The position numbers were made by a program, and so were the translations under genes. A stretch of 64,000 nucleotides of DNA from Xanthocytophaga agilis (GTDB taxonomy: Bacteria > Bacteroidota > Bacteroidia > Cytophagales > 172606-1), in NCBI RefSeq assembly GCF_030068605.1, contig NZ_JASJOU010000001.1:62001-126000 (forward strand), given 5' to 3'. Position 1 is the first letter of the stretch; every line of letters starts with the position of its first letter. This document shows, in pieces, positions 18,701 to 26,725 of this stretch. The notes under the pieces were generated by a model. That model ran no database searches. It worked only from the letters and a program-made list of their open reading frames with translations, and was not told the origin of the DNA.

Positions 18701-19805
18701 TTCCCCATCGCAGATCGGTAGAACCTGTTGCTGCCACAGAAATGACATTGTCATAGGAAGCTGGCCACCAGTAACGAGATACTTTACTACCTTCATTACC
18801 AGCAGATGCACAGATGACTACATCATGATTAATAGCAGCATAATTAATGACATCTTGCTCTAAGGAAGAAGCAGGACCAACTCTTCCCCATGATAAGTTA
18901 ATAACTTTACACCCCTTTTCTGCCAGATATACCAAACCTGCATATCCGGCAAAACCACCTGTATAGGGGTCATAACCCGTTACAGGAATAAATGGGCAGT
19001 TTATTGCTACTCCTGCTATACCCAGACCATTATTTGCTTGTCCTGTTGCACATCCAGCCACTCTTGTACCATGATTATTTGCTGCCAGATTATTTGAATT
19101 TTGTATAATATTCCATCCTGCATAATTATCGATGTATCCGTCTTTATCATTATCTATACCATCAACAGGGTCGACTGTATTATATTGAATCTTGTTTTTT
19201 ATATCTTCATGTGTTACATCAAAGCCATAATCAATAATTCCAATAACGACATCTGGACTTCCTTTGTGAATATCCCATGCCTCATAGGCTTTTATATTTT
19301 TTAATGCATACTGAGCTCCGGTTGTTATTAAAGGATCATTTGGAGTATATAGAGGTTGGTAACCTGTATATAGAGGCTCGGCATATTCTATTGTTGAATC
19401 TGATAGTAATGTGTTTATGGCCGACTCCAGATCTTGTTTTTCTGGTAGTTCAATCTGATAGATTGTCGAAAGATCGACAAATGATTGTCCATTTCGGAGA
19501 CGAGATTTTGCCGTGTTAGTACTTTGCTGTGTTGGAAAAAGTTTTTTGATCTCACTTACTCCTAACTTCTGTATTGTGCTATTGGTTTTGGGAGAAGACT
19601 GTATTGTACGACTATTTACACTGGTAGTTGATCGTAATTTTACAACAACTGTGTGTGCCGCATAATCAGTCCGTTTTAGTGATCTGTCTAATGTGAAATG
19701 CCTTGTTTGGGCAAGCAACTGCCCTTGAATAGCCCAAAGGCATAATGTAATCAGTAAAATTTTAGTTTTCACAGCTGTAGTATTTGGGAACAAATGATTA
19801 CTCAA
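15726..19805 (-). CDS. secreted subtilisin-like protease with PKD repeats and T9SS sorting domain
   Basis: A 1359-residue S8-family serine protease. It has a signal peptide (KILLITLCLWAIQGQLLAQ), then a propeptide to about residue 140. The catalytic domain carries Asp in IGIIDYGFD (about 195), His in NNHGTRVAG (about 245) and Ser in GTSYSSPIVAG (about 403). Beta-sandwich regions follow, with three PKD domains near 980, 1140 and 1225 (VWNFGDGTTSTEQNPSHTY). The C-terminal 80 residues (VAPNPTTSFVNI to the VKRIIVN end) form a type A sorting signal for the type IX secretion system. It is predicted to be exported, cell-surface attached or released, and proteolytic. Confidence 0.95.
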   Translation of the reverse strand: MSNHLFPNTTAVKTKILLITLCLWAIQGQLLAQTRHFTLDRSLKRTDYAAHTVVVKLRSTTSVNSRTIQSSPKTNSTIQKLGVSEIKKLFPTQQSTNTAKSRLRNGQSFVDLSTIYQIELPEKQDLESAINTLLSDSTIEYAEPLYTGYQPLYTPNDPLITTGAQYALKNIKAYEAWDIHKGSPDVVIGIIDYGFDVTHEDIKNKIQYNTVDPVDGIDNDKDGYIDNYAGWNIIQNSNNLAANNHGTRVAGCATGQANNGLGIAGVAINCPFIPVTGYDPYTGGFAGYAGLVYLAEKGCKVINLSWGRVGPASSLEQDVINYAAINHDVVICASAGNEGSKVSRYWWPASYDNVISVAATGSTDLRWGTQGGSAFNDKVDLAAPGQDIISPVDGNSYSYDSGTSYSSPIVAGAAALVRSMYPELSATEVAQRLIATTDDIYNLTGNSEYIGKLGSGRLNVYKALTATVTKAIALTGISSINAKNQPYLLSGITNELTVNIKNVASPLTNAQISLTSNSSYITISNPTITFGPVATGASIANTTPFQITIGSDVPTNTEVTFTATVTDGSYTRSFSWTTFINPDYLDIDINKTKITTTSNGRLGFSDAYSFWSSGIAANQQAKGNGIRVQNQQLLFEAGLIIATDETHVSDCIRNEAVEYNTNQHFESVRNVDFQDYKLTDVLTGGIIQENWYKEDRIGVQIQHQTYAWKDAPNDQFVIVEYKITNKSGSKLDSLYTGIFADWEIGNRKQNQAGWDSGRKLGYAFNPTGSFPYAGVRLLTEQTPNYYAFDNTSGINIFDGFTNTEKFQAISSGVGRAQTATTTDDIAHMLAAKIENLADGDSVVVAFAILGGNNLADLQKSADAALAKFIEINRSPKPVIANVTTCRGTKVMLTPSPGQTFKFYQKQADGTLKALSIGSELEIDHVEQDTTFFVTNADSLYESDPVAVSVSIFESRFKINKDSLGIADKDVLQITNMTSDAVKWVWNFGDGTTSTEQNPSHTYTKQGDYRITLISENAKGCQDSVAQVIKVFPGILSPKPIVQPVSICAGDSVVLRPSNGTVYGLYSTKFDLLAVGTSFNLGRIYNDTIFYVTASDYIVESDPVIVTIKILQIDAGFSINKDTLDLTLNETLKITDSSSNAVKWVWNFGDGTTSTEQNPSHTYTKQGTYIVSLQVTNINGCIDTYSDTIQVIRTDIANFSLNKDTLDLTLNETLKITDSSSNAVKWVWNFGDGTTSTEQNPSHTYTKQGTYIVSLQVTNTVGNSDTLSKQLVVIGNMHQLTDAIKVAPNPTTSFVNITRSLGLTIEKVKMQIYNSAGTKIYETTNIPYESQFDFSTYSKGLYLIVFSGENQQLVKRIIVN
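16031..16442 (-). repeat. near-identical duplicated PKD-coding DNA
   Basis: Bases 16031-16196 and 16277-16442 appear identical over 166 bp (offset 246). A third copy shares an exact 83-bp core at 16788-16870. The repeats encode the PKD domains of the subtilase. Identity at silent positions implies recent duplication or gene conversion. Confidence 0.85.
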
Positions 19806-20116
19806 TGCACTCTATCAAACAGGTTTCTCCATTTGAGCTTCGTTCATTACAAAAATACTAGGTTGGAAAGGGCTTGTGCTGTGCGTTATTTGGAGGAAAC
19901 ATACACTTAACAGGTTCTGTCATTTATCGTGAATAGCACCTTTACAAAATCCTGTAAGAATATCTAAGAAATAAGTTGTTTTCAGATAAAAAGAGACATA
20001 GCCTTATTCGGGATTTTTATGTCTTTATTTGTTTTATTGCAATTCCTGTTAGTAAATTTCCCACTCTGAAATACAAGATTGTAAAAGAGTAACCTGAGAA
20101 TATATTTTAATTTTTT
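19806..20116. other. divergent intergenic region
   Basis: About 310 bp between the subtilase (-) and the YbjN-like gene (+). It is AT-rich. A weak hairpin, AAAGAGACATA near 19989 pairing with TATGTCTTT near 20018, is the only structure seen. No clear promoter pair. Confidence 0.4.
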
Positions 20117-20557
20117 ATGACTGCACAAATTGAAAAAGTAACAGGAATGATTCATCAGTATGTTGAATCGATTGGATTAACACAGGAACAGGTTTTTGAT
20201 TTTGAGAAAAACATATGGCGATGGCGTAAAGGATCTGCCAGTATTGAAGTTTTTATTCAAACTATTCGTTTTGATAATGGTGGGAGTAGAGATTACTTAC
20301 GTATTTTCTCCCCTCTGTTAAAAATTCCAGCTAATGACCTGCTTTCTTTTTATCGGCATTTGTTGCAGTTAAATGATACAAACCTGGGAGTAAAAATCAC
20401 CATTATGCCTAATAGTAACTGGGTATATGCTACCTATGAGCGGGATATTCGGGGAATGGACTATCATGAACTGGCTACCTGTATAGCTGATATGGAGTAT
20501 TGGGCAGATACACTGGATGATGAGTTGAAAAACGCATTTCCTGACTGGAACAACTGA
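20117..20557 (+). CDS. YbjN/type III chaperone-fold hypothetical protein
   Basis: A 146-residue cytosolic protein with the alternating helix-strand pattern of YbjN/T3S-chaperone-like proteins: first helix GMIHQYVESIGL, strand ASIEVFIQTI, strand LRIFSPLLKIP, helix LLSFYRHLLQLN, strand VKITIMPNSNWVYATYER. The final helix is acidic. These proteins are thought to bind partner proteins; none can be named here. Monocistronic as far as spacing shows, with the oxidoreductase gene 250 nt downstream. Confidence 0.6.
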   Translation: MTAQIEKVTGMIHQYVESIGLTQEQVFDFEKNIWRWRKGSASIEVFIQTIRFDNGGSRDYLRIFSPLLKIPANDLLSFYRHLLQLNDTNLGVKITIMPNSNWVYATYERDIRGMDYHELATCIADMEYWADTLDDELKNAFPDWNN

Positions 20558-20806
20558 TATGATAAATCTGACAAAAATGTAACTGCGTTTTATAGTGAAG
20601 GTACACTGATCCATTATAAATATGTATACTTTATGTAATTCTTCTCTATATATATTTATTCATTGACTTTTTATTGCGTTCCTATTTAAAATGTTTGGAG
20701 TCATAAAGAGCATTCTTATGATTGAGAATCTCTGTAGATTCTCTTGATTAAACTTTTTGTTAGTTCTAAAGGTTACAAAAACATAAACACATACCCATAC
20801 ACTATT

Positions 20807-21508
20807 ATGTCAGATGAACAAAGCTCTGAAAAACTGGACCGTATTATAGATGCGCGTATGAAACTGAAGGCTCGTTTTGAAGAAAAGATGAAACAGACTC
20901 CTTCAGTTTCGGATAATAAACCTTTGGGTAGCGGACCTACTAACAGACATGGTATGCCTCTCGTACCTGTTGGGCAGCATGTAACTGAAAAATGGCCTGT
21001 GTTAGATTTGGGATACCACCCCAATATTCCATTAAACAAATGGAGGTTAATTGTGGATGGCGAGGTAGAAAATCCTGTAATGCTTACCTGGGATGAATTT
21101 ATGGCTTTGCCTCAGACAGATGATACCTCTGATTTTCATTGTGTTACTACCTGGTCAAAGTTAGATATGCACTGGCAGGGTGTTCGCTTTATGGACTTAG
21201 CTGCTTTGGTACAACCTAAGGAGACTGCTACACATGTTATGTGTTACGGATATGATACTTACACTACTAATATATCTTTAGAAGAGGCTTTGAAGCCAGA
21301 CGTATTGTTGGTTCATACTGTAGATGGCAAACCTTTGCCTCTTGAGCATGGAGGGCCTGCTCGGGTCATTACTCCACAATTATATGCCTGGAAAGGGTCA
21401 AAATGGATTAAACGAATTGAATTTTTGTCTGCTAATCGCTTGGGATTTTGGGAAGAGCGGGGTTATTCCAATACTGCCTATCCTTGGCGTAATGATAGAT
21501 ATAGCTGA
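20807..21508 (+). CDS. sulfite-oxidase-like molybdopterin oxidoreductase
   Basis: A 233-residue protein of the sulfite oxidase/YedY-like molybdopterin family. It contains the Mo-pterin domain (WRLIVDGEVENPVMLTWDEF) with the likely molybdenum-ligand Cys in DFHCVTTWS and the GGPARVITPQLYAWKGSKW block. There is no Tat leader or heme domain, so it is probably a cytosolic SorA-lite or MSRP-lite type; the acceptor is unknown. I start at MSDEQSSEK; the longer reading from 20744 adds 21 unconserved residues. A hairpin (GAGAATC/GATTCTC, 20724-20743) lies in the leader region. Confidence 0.88.
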   Translation: MSDEQSSEKLDRIIDARMKLKARFEEKMKQTPSVSDNKPLGSGPTNRHGMPLVPVGQHVTEKWPVLDLGYHPNIPLNKWRLIVDGEVENPVMLTWDEFMALPQTDDTSDFHCVTTWSKLDMHWQGVRFMDLAALVQPKETATHVMCYGYDTYTTNISLEEALKPDVLLVHTVDGKPLPLEHGGPARVITPQLYAWKGSKWIKRIEFLSANRLGFWEERGYSNTAYPWRNDRYS

Positions 21509-21512
21509 TTAG

Positions 21513-21559
21513 TAAACTAAAAATACCTCAAAGGGATTCTTTGAGGTATTTTTAGTTTA
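21513..21559. terminator. bidirectional terminator
   Basis: A 21-bp perfect stem (21513-21533 / 21539-21559) with a 5-nt loop, right after the oxidoreductase stop. Its A- and T-rich outer arms can serve both converging genes. Confidence 0.85.
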
Positions 21560-21614
21560 GTTGTGTTTGTTCTGGAAACTTATTGGAAGAATCACTAATT
21601 TGATCAGATTAAAG

Positions 21615-23507
21615 CTAAAAAGCATAGCCTAGCATAATACCTAATCGCAAAGTCAACAGAAGTTTAGATTTAGGCACATTTTTAAAGATCGTATCCCATT
21701 CAGGTTTATTACTCCATTGAGGATTGTAATGGCGATAGGCGATACCTAGTCCTGCAAATCCATCTAATGTAAAACGATTACCTTTGTTCTTCTTATTTGT
21801 TCGGCTTGGATCTTGTAAAAAACGATCTCCAACCATAAAGCTATACTCATATCGGTTTTCATCTGCCTGAATAACGAGATAAGAAGAATTTATATCCTGA
21901 ACATTGGCTTGATGGTTAATACCTGAAAACCGAATTTCATGAGCTATATATAACATACCAAGGTTGCCATCTGGTTGATAGAATTTTTGTTTAATTCCTA
22001 TAGAAAAGCCTCTGGAGTATTCTACATTATCTGCAATATTATCATTACTGGTAAAAAAAGGATTTCTGTAAATAGTGGCGGTAAATTCATATCCAAGGCG
22101 TTCGTGCATATAATATTCAAATGACAGAGGTAAGCCTGGATTTGACTGCCAGAACATAGCCAAAGGATTAACACCAACAATAAATGCACGATACTCATTA
22201 GGTTTTGAGATGAAATGCCAGTTGTGTTTTTTGGGAAGTCGTAAAGAAGGTTTATTATATGGTTGATTCACACGGGTTATAGTATCCGTAATAACTACCG
22301 AATCAGTTGTGTTTATAGTGGCAACTGGTATTTCATTTTCGTAAAATGCCTCATAGTAGCCGGCAACATTTCCATCAGGTTTGTATAAGGTCCAGAGCCC
22401 TACACGTTTGTCATTTTCGAGATGACCTTCCATACGAGGCTTTCCATCTTTATAGATACCCTTATATAATCCTTTGCCATCAACAAAGACACAATGGCCT
22501 TCCAACGTTCCGTCATCTTCATAAAAATACTGCCATTCACCTTCATATAAACCATTCCGAATAGAACCTTTGGCTTTTAATTTGCCATTTTCATGGTATT
22601 CTATATAATTACCATCTTGTTGTGTATGATTTAAAGCTCCGCGTGTGGTTCCATTTGCATAAAAAAGATTCCAGATTCCCTCTTCTTTTCCTCCGGATTT
22701 TTTTCCTTCAGCTGCTATTGCTCCATTGGGATGATAATACTTCCATTTTCCTTCCTGTATTCCATCCTTGTATTCTCCTTCCTGAATTAATTTTTCATTT
22801 TCATCATAAAAATGCCACAATCCTTCTCGTACCCCCTCTTTTTCTGGACCCTTAGCTTTTAGTTTTCCATTTTCATAATAATAACTCCATAGGCTGTCAC
22901 TTTTTCCATTGGTAAGTAATCCCTGCATACGAATATTTCCAGATGCATAAAATTCCCGGTACCAGCCATTATCGTTATTTAGTGTAGCTTCAGCTTTCTT
23001 TTTGCCATCCTCATAGAAATATTCCCACAATCCTTCTTTTTGATCATTGATATATGTACCGCGATTTTTCAGTGCCCCACTTTCATAATAATAACTCCAT
23101 TGGTTGGTACGAATCTCATTTTGAAGGGTGCCTTCCATTTGAAGATTTCCATTCTCATAATAGTAACTCCAGGTACCATTTTTCATGGCATTCTGCCAAT
23201 TGCCTTTTATTTTTAGTTTTCCATTTTCATAATAATAAGTCCAGTTTCCATCAGGAACTCCTTTCTTGTAAGTTCCTCTGGATCGTACTTTCCCATTTGC
23301 ATAGTAATTTTCATATGGACCTTGTAGATAAGGAGGCTTGGTGTTGGAAATAGTATATTTTTCTTTTACATGTTCCTTACCTTTATCATAATAGGTAATT
23401 ACCTGTTTGGTCTGAGCTTGTAGGTCAGGGCATGAGAATAACATAAGCCATATACTTACAATGGCTAAAAATGTAGTATTTACCGTTTGAGAATCGGTAA
23501 TAATCAT
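21615..23507 (-). CDS. YwqK/MORN-type repeat protein with outer-membrane-like C-terminus
   Basis: A 630-residue exported protein (signal near 12-32, ending LQAQ). Residues 50-400 are some 15-17 repeats of the pattern YYENGKLKxxGxxxNGxxxGxW, the MORN_2/YwqK motif. The last 200 residues have alternating strands (GYEFTATIYRNPFF, LLTLRLGIMLGYAF) and end in an aromatic residue, suggesting a small beta-barrel or surface domain. YwqK-like proteins in Firmicutes are immunity proteins for LXG toxins. In Bacteroidota long repeat arrays are common and mostly uncharacterised. There is no toxin gene nearby, so an antitoxin role is not supported. Confidence 0.75.
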   Translation of the reverse strand: MIITDSQTVNTTFLAIVSIWLMLFSCPDLQAQTKQVITYYDKGKEHVKEKYTISNTKPPYLQGPYENYYANGKVRSRGTYKKGVPDGNWTYYYENGKLKIKGNWQNAMKNGTWSYYYENGNLQMEGTLQNEIRTNQWSYYYESGALKNRGTYINDQKEGLWEYFYEDGKKKAEATLNNDNGWYREFYASGNIRMQGLLTNGKSDSLWSYYYENGKLKAKGPEKEGVREGLWHFYDENEKLIQEGEYKDGIQEGKWKYYHPNGAIAAEGKKSGGKEEGIWNLFYANGTTRGALNHTQQDGNYIEYHENGKLKAKGSIRNGLYEGEWQYFYEDDGTLEGHCVFVDGKGLYKGIYKDGKPRMEGHLENDKRVGLWTLYKPDGNVAGYYEAFYENEIPVATINTTDSVVITDTITRVNQPYNKPSLRLPKKHNWHFISKPNEYRAFIVGVNPLAMFWQSNPGLPLSFEYYMHERLGYEFTATIYRNPFFTSNDNIADNVEYSRGFSIGIKQKFYQPDGNLGMLYIAHEIRFSGINHQANVQDINSSYLVIQADENRYEYSFMVGDRFLQDPSRTNKKNKGNRFTLDGFAGLGIAYRHYNPQWSNKPEWDTIFKNVPKSKLLLTLRLGIMLGYAF

Positions 23508-23584
23508 CTGCTCAAAATAAAAATTGCTGATTCTCCAGTTTAAGTTGTTTGTCTGGAGGATTTCTAAAATTAAAAAATAGGCTA

Positions 23585-24565
23585 TTAAATAGTTTGAATA
23601 ACCTCATCTACCCAACTCTTGCCCCATTCAATTTTTTCATCTTCCGTCCAAAGCTCTGGGTAGAAAATACGTTTTTGGAAGCGCGGAGGAAGGTATTGTT
23701 GCCAGTTGGTTCCACCAGTTGCTGCAATTACTTTTTGATCCCTATGAAGATAGCGGGCTGCCGATTTATAATGTGCCAGTGGCCAGTTTACATTTGCCAG
23801 TGCATCAAATCTGCGTAAAGCACTAATTAATTCCAGATTTTCACCTTGTTCTAATGTAAGCTTTCTATAACGCATCCAGAGATTTTTACTTTCATACTCT
23901 TCAGCTAATTTGATTAATGTTTCTGCATATTTTTTCTCAAATTGCTTAAGCGTTAGTGTCTTTTGCTTGGTTGCTAATTCTGTAGCTCCCATTTTCCAAT
24001 ACAAATGCTCATAAAGCTCGGCAATTGTAGAGTCAGAAGGAAGTTGATGACGTTGCTCAATTTCGACCAGATTGCGAAATCGTGTTGCCCCAATCTCTAT
24101 CATCCGGTATTGTACAGACTGAAATCCGCTTGCAGGAAGCAGAGACATTCGATATTGTAAAAACTGAGACTTATCCATTCCTTCAATCATTACATCAAAG
24201 GATTGCACCAGAATCTCAAAGTAACGGCATATTCGTTTTATTCTTTCAGTGAAGAACGCTATTGTTAGTGATTCGTTATTGGCAATTTGCTGTATCTCCC
24301 ATAACACTAATTTAAAATATAGTTCAGTAGATTGGTGAAACGTAATGAATATCATCTCATCAGGAAAATCTGTTCTGGGATTTTGCAGAGATAACAACGT
24401 ATCCAGATGGATATAATCCCAGTAAGTCAGATAATCTGCATATAGCAGACCTTGCAGATAGGAAGGCATATCCTGACCCATTGCTGCATATTTTTCTTCT
24501 AGGGCTTTTAAAAGTTCGTCAACCTTTTGTTGTGAATTTGTTGAGTTCTGCTCCATATGACTCAT
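23585..24565 (-). CDS. kynA: tryptophan 2,3-dioxygenase family protein
   Basis: A 326-residue heme dioxygenase-like protein that opens the indole ring of tryptophan to N-formylkynurenine, the first step of the kynurenine route. Diagnostic blocks are ITFHQSTELYFKLVLWEI (substrate and heme pocket, distal His) near 75-92 and AATGGTNWQQYLPPRF near 282-297, the Bacteroidota version of the TGGSSG-YLR end. The full length matches family size. No other kynurenine genes lie alongside. A TAnnTTTG box is found 60 nt upstream of the start. Confidence 0.88.
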   Translation of the reverse strand: MSHMEQNSTNSQQKVDELLKALEEKYAAMGQDMPSYLQGLLYADYLTYWDYIHLDTLLSLQNPRTDFPDEMIFITFHQSTELYFKLVLWEIQQIANNESLTIAFFTERIKRICRYFEILVQSFDVMIEGMDKSQFLQYRMSLLPASGFQSVQYRMIEIGATRFRNLVEIEQRHQLPSDSTIAELYEHLYWKMGATELATKQKTLTLKQFEKKYAETLIKLAEEYESKNLWMRYRKLTLEQGENLELISALRRFDALANVNWPLAHYKSAARYLHRDQKVIAATGGTNWQQYLPPRFQKRIFYPELWTEDEKIEWGKSWVDEVIQTI

Positions 24566-24625
24566 ATATCAAAGACTATGCAATTCCGAGTATGTTTCTC
24601 AGAGTTGGAATAAATGTAAAGTTTT

Positions 24626-24633
24626 CAAAATTA
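24626..24633 (-). promoter_or_regulatory. candidate -7 box for the tryptophan dioxygenase gene
   Basis: The complement reads TAATTTTG (TAnnTTTG), 61 nt upstream of the start codon. No matching -33 element is evident. Confidence 0.3.
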
Positions 24634-24979
24634 CACAAAATACATTCGATATGATTTTTTTGATCCTATTTATTGATTAGTTAGACAGTTGTTAGGTTAC
24701 AAGCTACTCAGTTACAGATTGTTATTTTATGAGTATTAATAATAGAACTAGCATACCGATTAACGTAAGATATAGAGGAATTGTGTATCTAAGAGAAGAT
24801 TTAGTGAAGTGGGATTATTTTAATAGATTAAAAGGATAATTTGCAAACAAACTCTATCTGTTTTGTATTTATTGAATTTTGTTAAAAATTTCTATTTTTT
24901 AAATGTTGAAAAATTATTTTATTATATAGAAATAGTTTTCTTTTACACTTATTTTGACATACTTTGTGATATATAAACT
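24634..24979. other. AT-rich intergenic region
   Basis: Roughly 350 bp, strongly AT-rich, between the dioxygenase gene and the candidate small RNA. No ORF, no repeat and no structured element recognised. Confidence 0.4.
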
Positions 24980-25092
24980 ATGCTCTGTCTCTGTAACGAG
25001 GGGTTAGCAAAAATTTTTGCAAATTCAAATACTTACAATTTAATTGTGACATTGACCCATTTTTTAGCTGTACAGGCAGAGCATTTTTTATA
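24980..25092 (+). ncRNA. candidate small structured RNA
   Basis: ATGCTCTG...CTGTA near 24980-24995 can pair with TGTACAGGCAGAGCAT (25069-25084), closing a stem of about 13-15 bp around an 80-nt interior that itself has short pairings (AAAAATTTTT, ACAATTTAATTGT). The 3' arm is followed by a T run, and TACTTTG, a weak -7-like box, lies about 15 nt upstream. Together these look like a free-standing transcript of about 110 nt. No known RNA family is recognised, and a leader of the downstream gene is the alternative. Confidence 0.25.
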
Positions 25093-25207
25093 CTAATTTC
25101 CTTCTTCAAAGAAAAAGCGGGTATGGACATGGCTTGTGTTTGAGGAGAATGACTACATGTGATAGATACTAAACTAATACCTGATTCTTTGTAAATAACT
25201 TATTTTG

Positions 25208-25651
25208 ATGGCGATGGTAATTTCTATGAATGTTTCTTCTACAGAGGAATTGTATGGTGACCAGTACACTACTGTCTATTTTTTGTTAGTTCAAAAAATA
25301 GCTATTGTTAAAGTACATAATGCTTTTGTACCTATGAGCAACTATAGAGAAGCTTTGAGACAAATTGCAGGATTTGCAGAACAAAGGCAGATAAATAAGT
25401 TGATTATTGATGCTCAGAACTTAGTGGCTTACCATCGTCCTTCGGTAGAGTGGAGCTTTACAGATTGGAAACGGCAGGCATTTAATCATGGACTTTCTGT
25501 CTATTGTTATGTATTACCTAGAAATGAAGAATATCAGAAGAAGTTGAAAAATGAGATACACCGGATTAAGAATGCGAATCCAGATCTTGGATTCTTAAAA
25601 CAGATCCGAATTTCTTTTTGTGACTCTCTGGATGAAGCTGTAATGGAATAG
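25208..25651 (+). CDS. STAS/SEC14-like hypothetical protein
   Basis: A 147-residue cytosolic protein of a type common in Cytophagales: a first strand pair, a helix with YREALRQIAGFAEQRQINKLIIDAQNL, a W-F-x-D-W loop and a C-terminal strand and helix. The pattern resembles the SpoIIAA/STAS fold used in regulatory partner switching, but no phosphorylatable serine motif is evident. I use the ATG at 25208; the TTG one codon earlier and the Mets at positions 3 and 7 are alternatives. No neighbour points to a pathway. Confidence 0.55.
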   Translation: MAMVISMNVSSTEELYGDQYTTVYFLLVQKIAIVKVHNAFVPMSNYREALRQIAGFAEQRQINKLIIDAQNLVAYHRPSVEWSFTDWKRQAFNHGLSVYCYVLPRNEEYQKKLKNEIHRIKNANPDLGFLKQIRISFCDSLDEAVME

Positions 25652-25654
25652 CTC

Positions 25655-26503
25655 CTATTCAAATATTATTGTCTTATTTCCTTTGATGAAGACACGATCT
25701 TCCAGTACAAGCTTTAGTGCTTTAGCTAGTACAATTTTTTCAACGTCATGGCCTGCCTGCGCCATATCTGATGCCGTTTTGGAGTGATCAACATGAATAA
25801 CATCCTGCATGATGATAGGACCTTCGTCTAAATCCTCATTGACAAAATGTGCTGTAGCGCCTATAATCTTTACACCTCTTTCAAATGCTTGTTTGTATGG
25901 ATTGGCTCCAATAAATGCAGGCAGGAACGAATGATGAATGTTTATCATTCGATTGGTATACTGGCTTGTGAATGCAGGCGTTAATATTCTCATATACTTA
26001 GCTAGAATTACATAATCTGGTTGATATAATTGAATGGTTTTCAATACTTCTGTCTCATGATCTTCCCGTGATAGGTGTTCATGTGAAATAAAATGAAACG
26101 GAACAGAGAACCTTTCTGTAAGTTCTTGCAGCAGGGTATGATTGCTGATAACTGCAAGTATATCCATATTAAGATCCTGAAATTTATTACGTATCAGTAA
26201 GTCACTCAAACAATGGTGTTCTTTGGTGGCTAAGATAACTACCTTTTTTGTTTGGGTTGTAGTAAGAGAAATTGTGCTGTTATCAGGTAGAAGACCTCGT
26301 AAACCCTGTAAAATTTTATCAGGCTGAATATTGCCGGAAAACTCTGTCCGCATAAAGAAATGACCAGTTGTACGATCTACAAATTCATCATTTCGGATTA
26401 CATTTGAATCATGATGATAGAGTACCCCTGTAATTTTATGAACCAATCCCTTGGCATCAGGACAATCAATTCGCAAAATATAAATAGAATTGGCAGCAGA
26501 CAT
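25655..26503 (-). CDS. purU: formyltetrahydrofolate deformylase
   Basis: A 282-residue enzyme that hydrolyses 10-formyl-tetrahydrofolate to formate and tetrahydrofolate, balancing one-carbon pools and feeding formate to PurT. It has an N-terminal ACT domain (IYILRIDCPDAKGLVHKITG) and a C-terminal formyl-transferase domain with HHSFLPAFIGANPYKQAFE and the catalytic Asp region in NEDLDEGPIIMQD. I start at MSAANSIYIL; the reading from 26563 adds 20 residues not typical of PurU. It converges with the STAS-like gene, with 3 nt between stops. Confidence 0.95.
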   Translation of the reverse strand: MSAANSIYILRIDCPDAKGLVHKITGVLYHHDSNVIRNDEFVDRTTGHFFMRTEFSGNIQPDKILQGLRGLLPDNSTISLTTTQTKKVVILATKEHHCLSDLLIRNKFQDLNMDILAVISNHTLLQELTERFSVPFHFISHEHLSREDHETEVLKTIQLYQPDYVILAKYMRILTPAFTSQYTNRMINIHHSFLPAFIGANPYKQAFERGVKIIGATAHFVNEDLDEGPIIMQDVIHVDHSKTASDMAQAGHDVEKIVLAKALKLVLEDRVFIKGNKTIIFE

Positions 26504-26725
26504 GTGAGAGTATGATAAGTATAAACTTCCGATGATAGTCGTTATGAGAGTCTTATACTGCAATGATACAGGATTCCTGGAGTAGATTAGCCGTAAAAAA
26601 GATAGAAATTTATTTAATTATTTTTAGCGCAGGATTTTTCTGGGATAAGTCGGATATTTGCAAAGGCTACTCTACTCTTGTTACAATCCAAGTAAAATGT
26701 AGAGATTTCTGTATTTAGACTCTTA

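Noticed and set aside
21615-23507. Antitoxin of a YwqJ/LXG-type toxin pair
   Set aside because: No toxin gene is adjacent, the protein is exported, and it has an added C-terminal domain.
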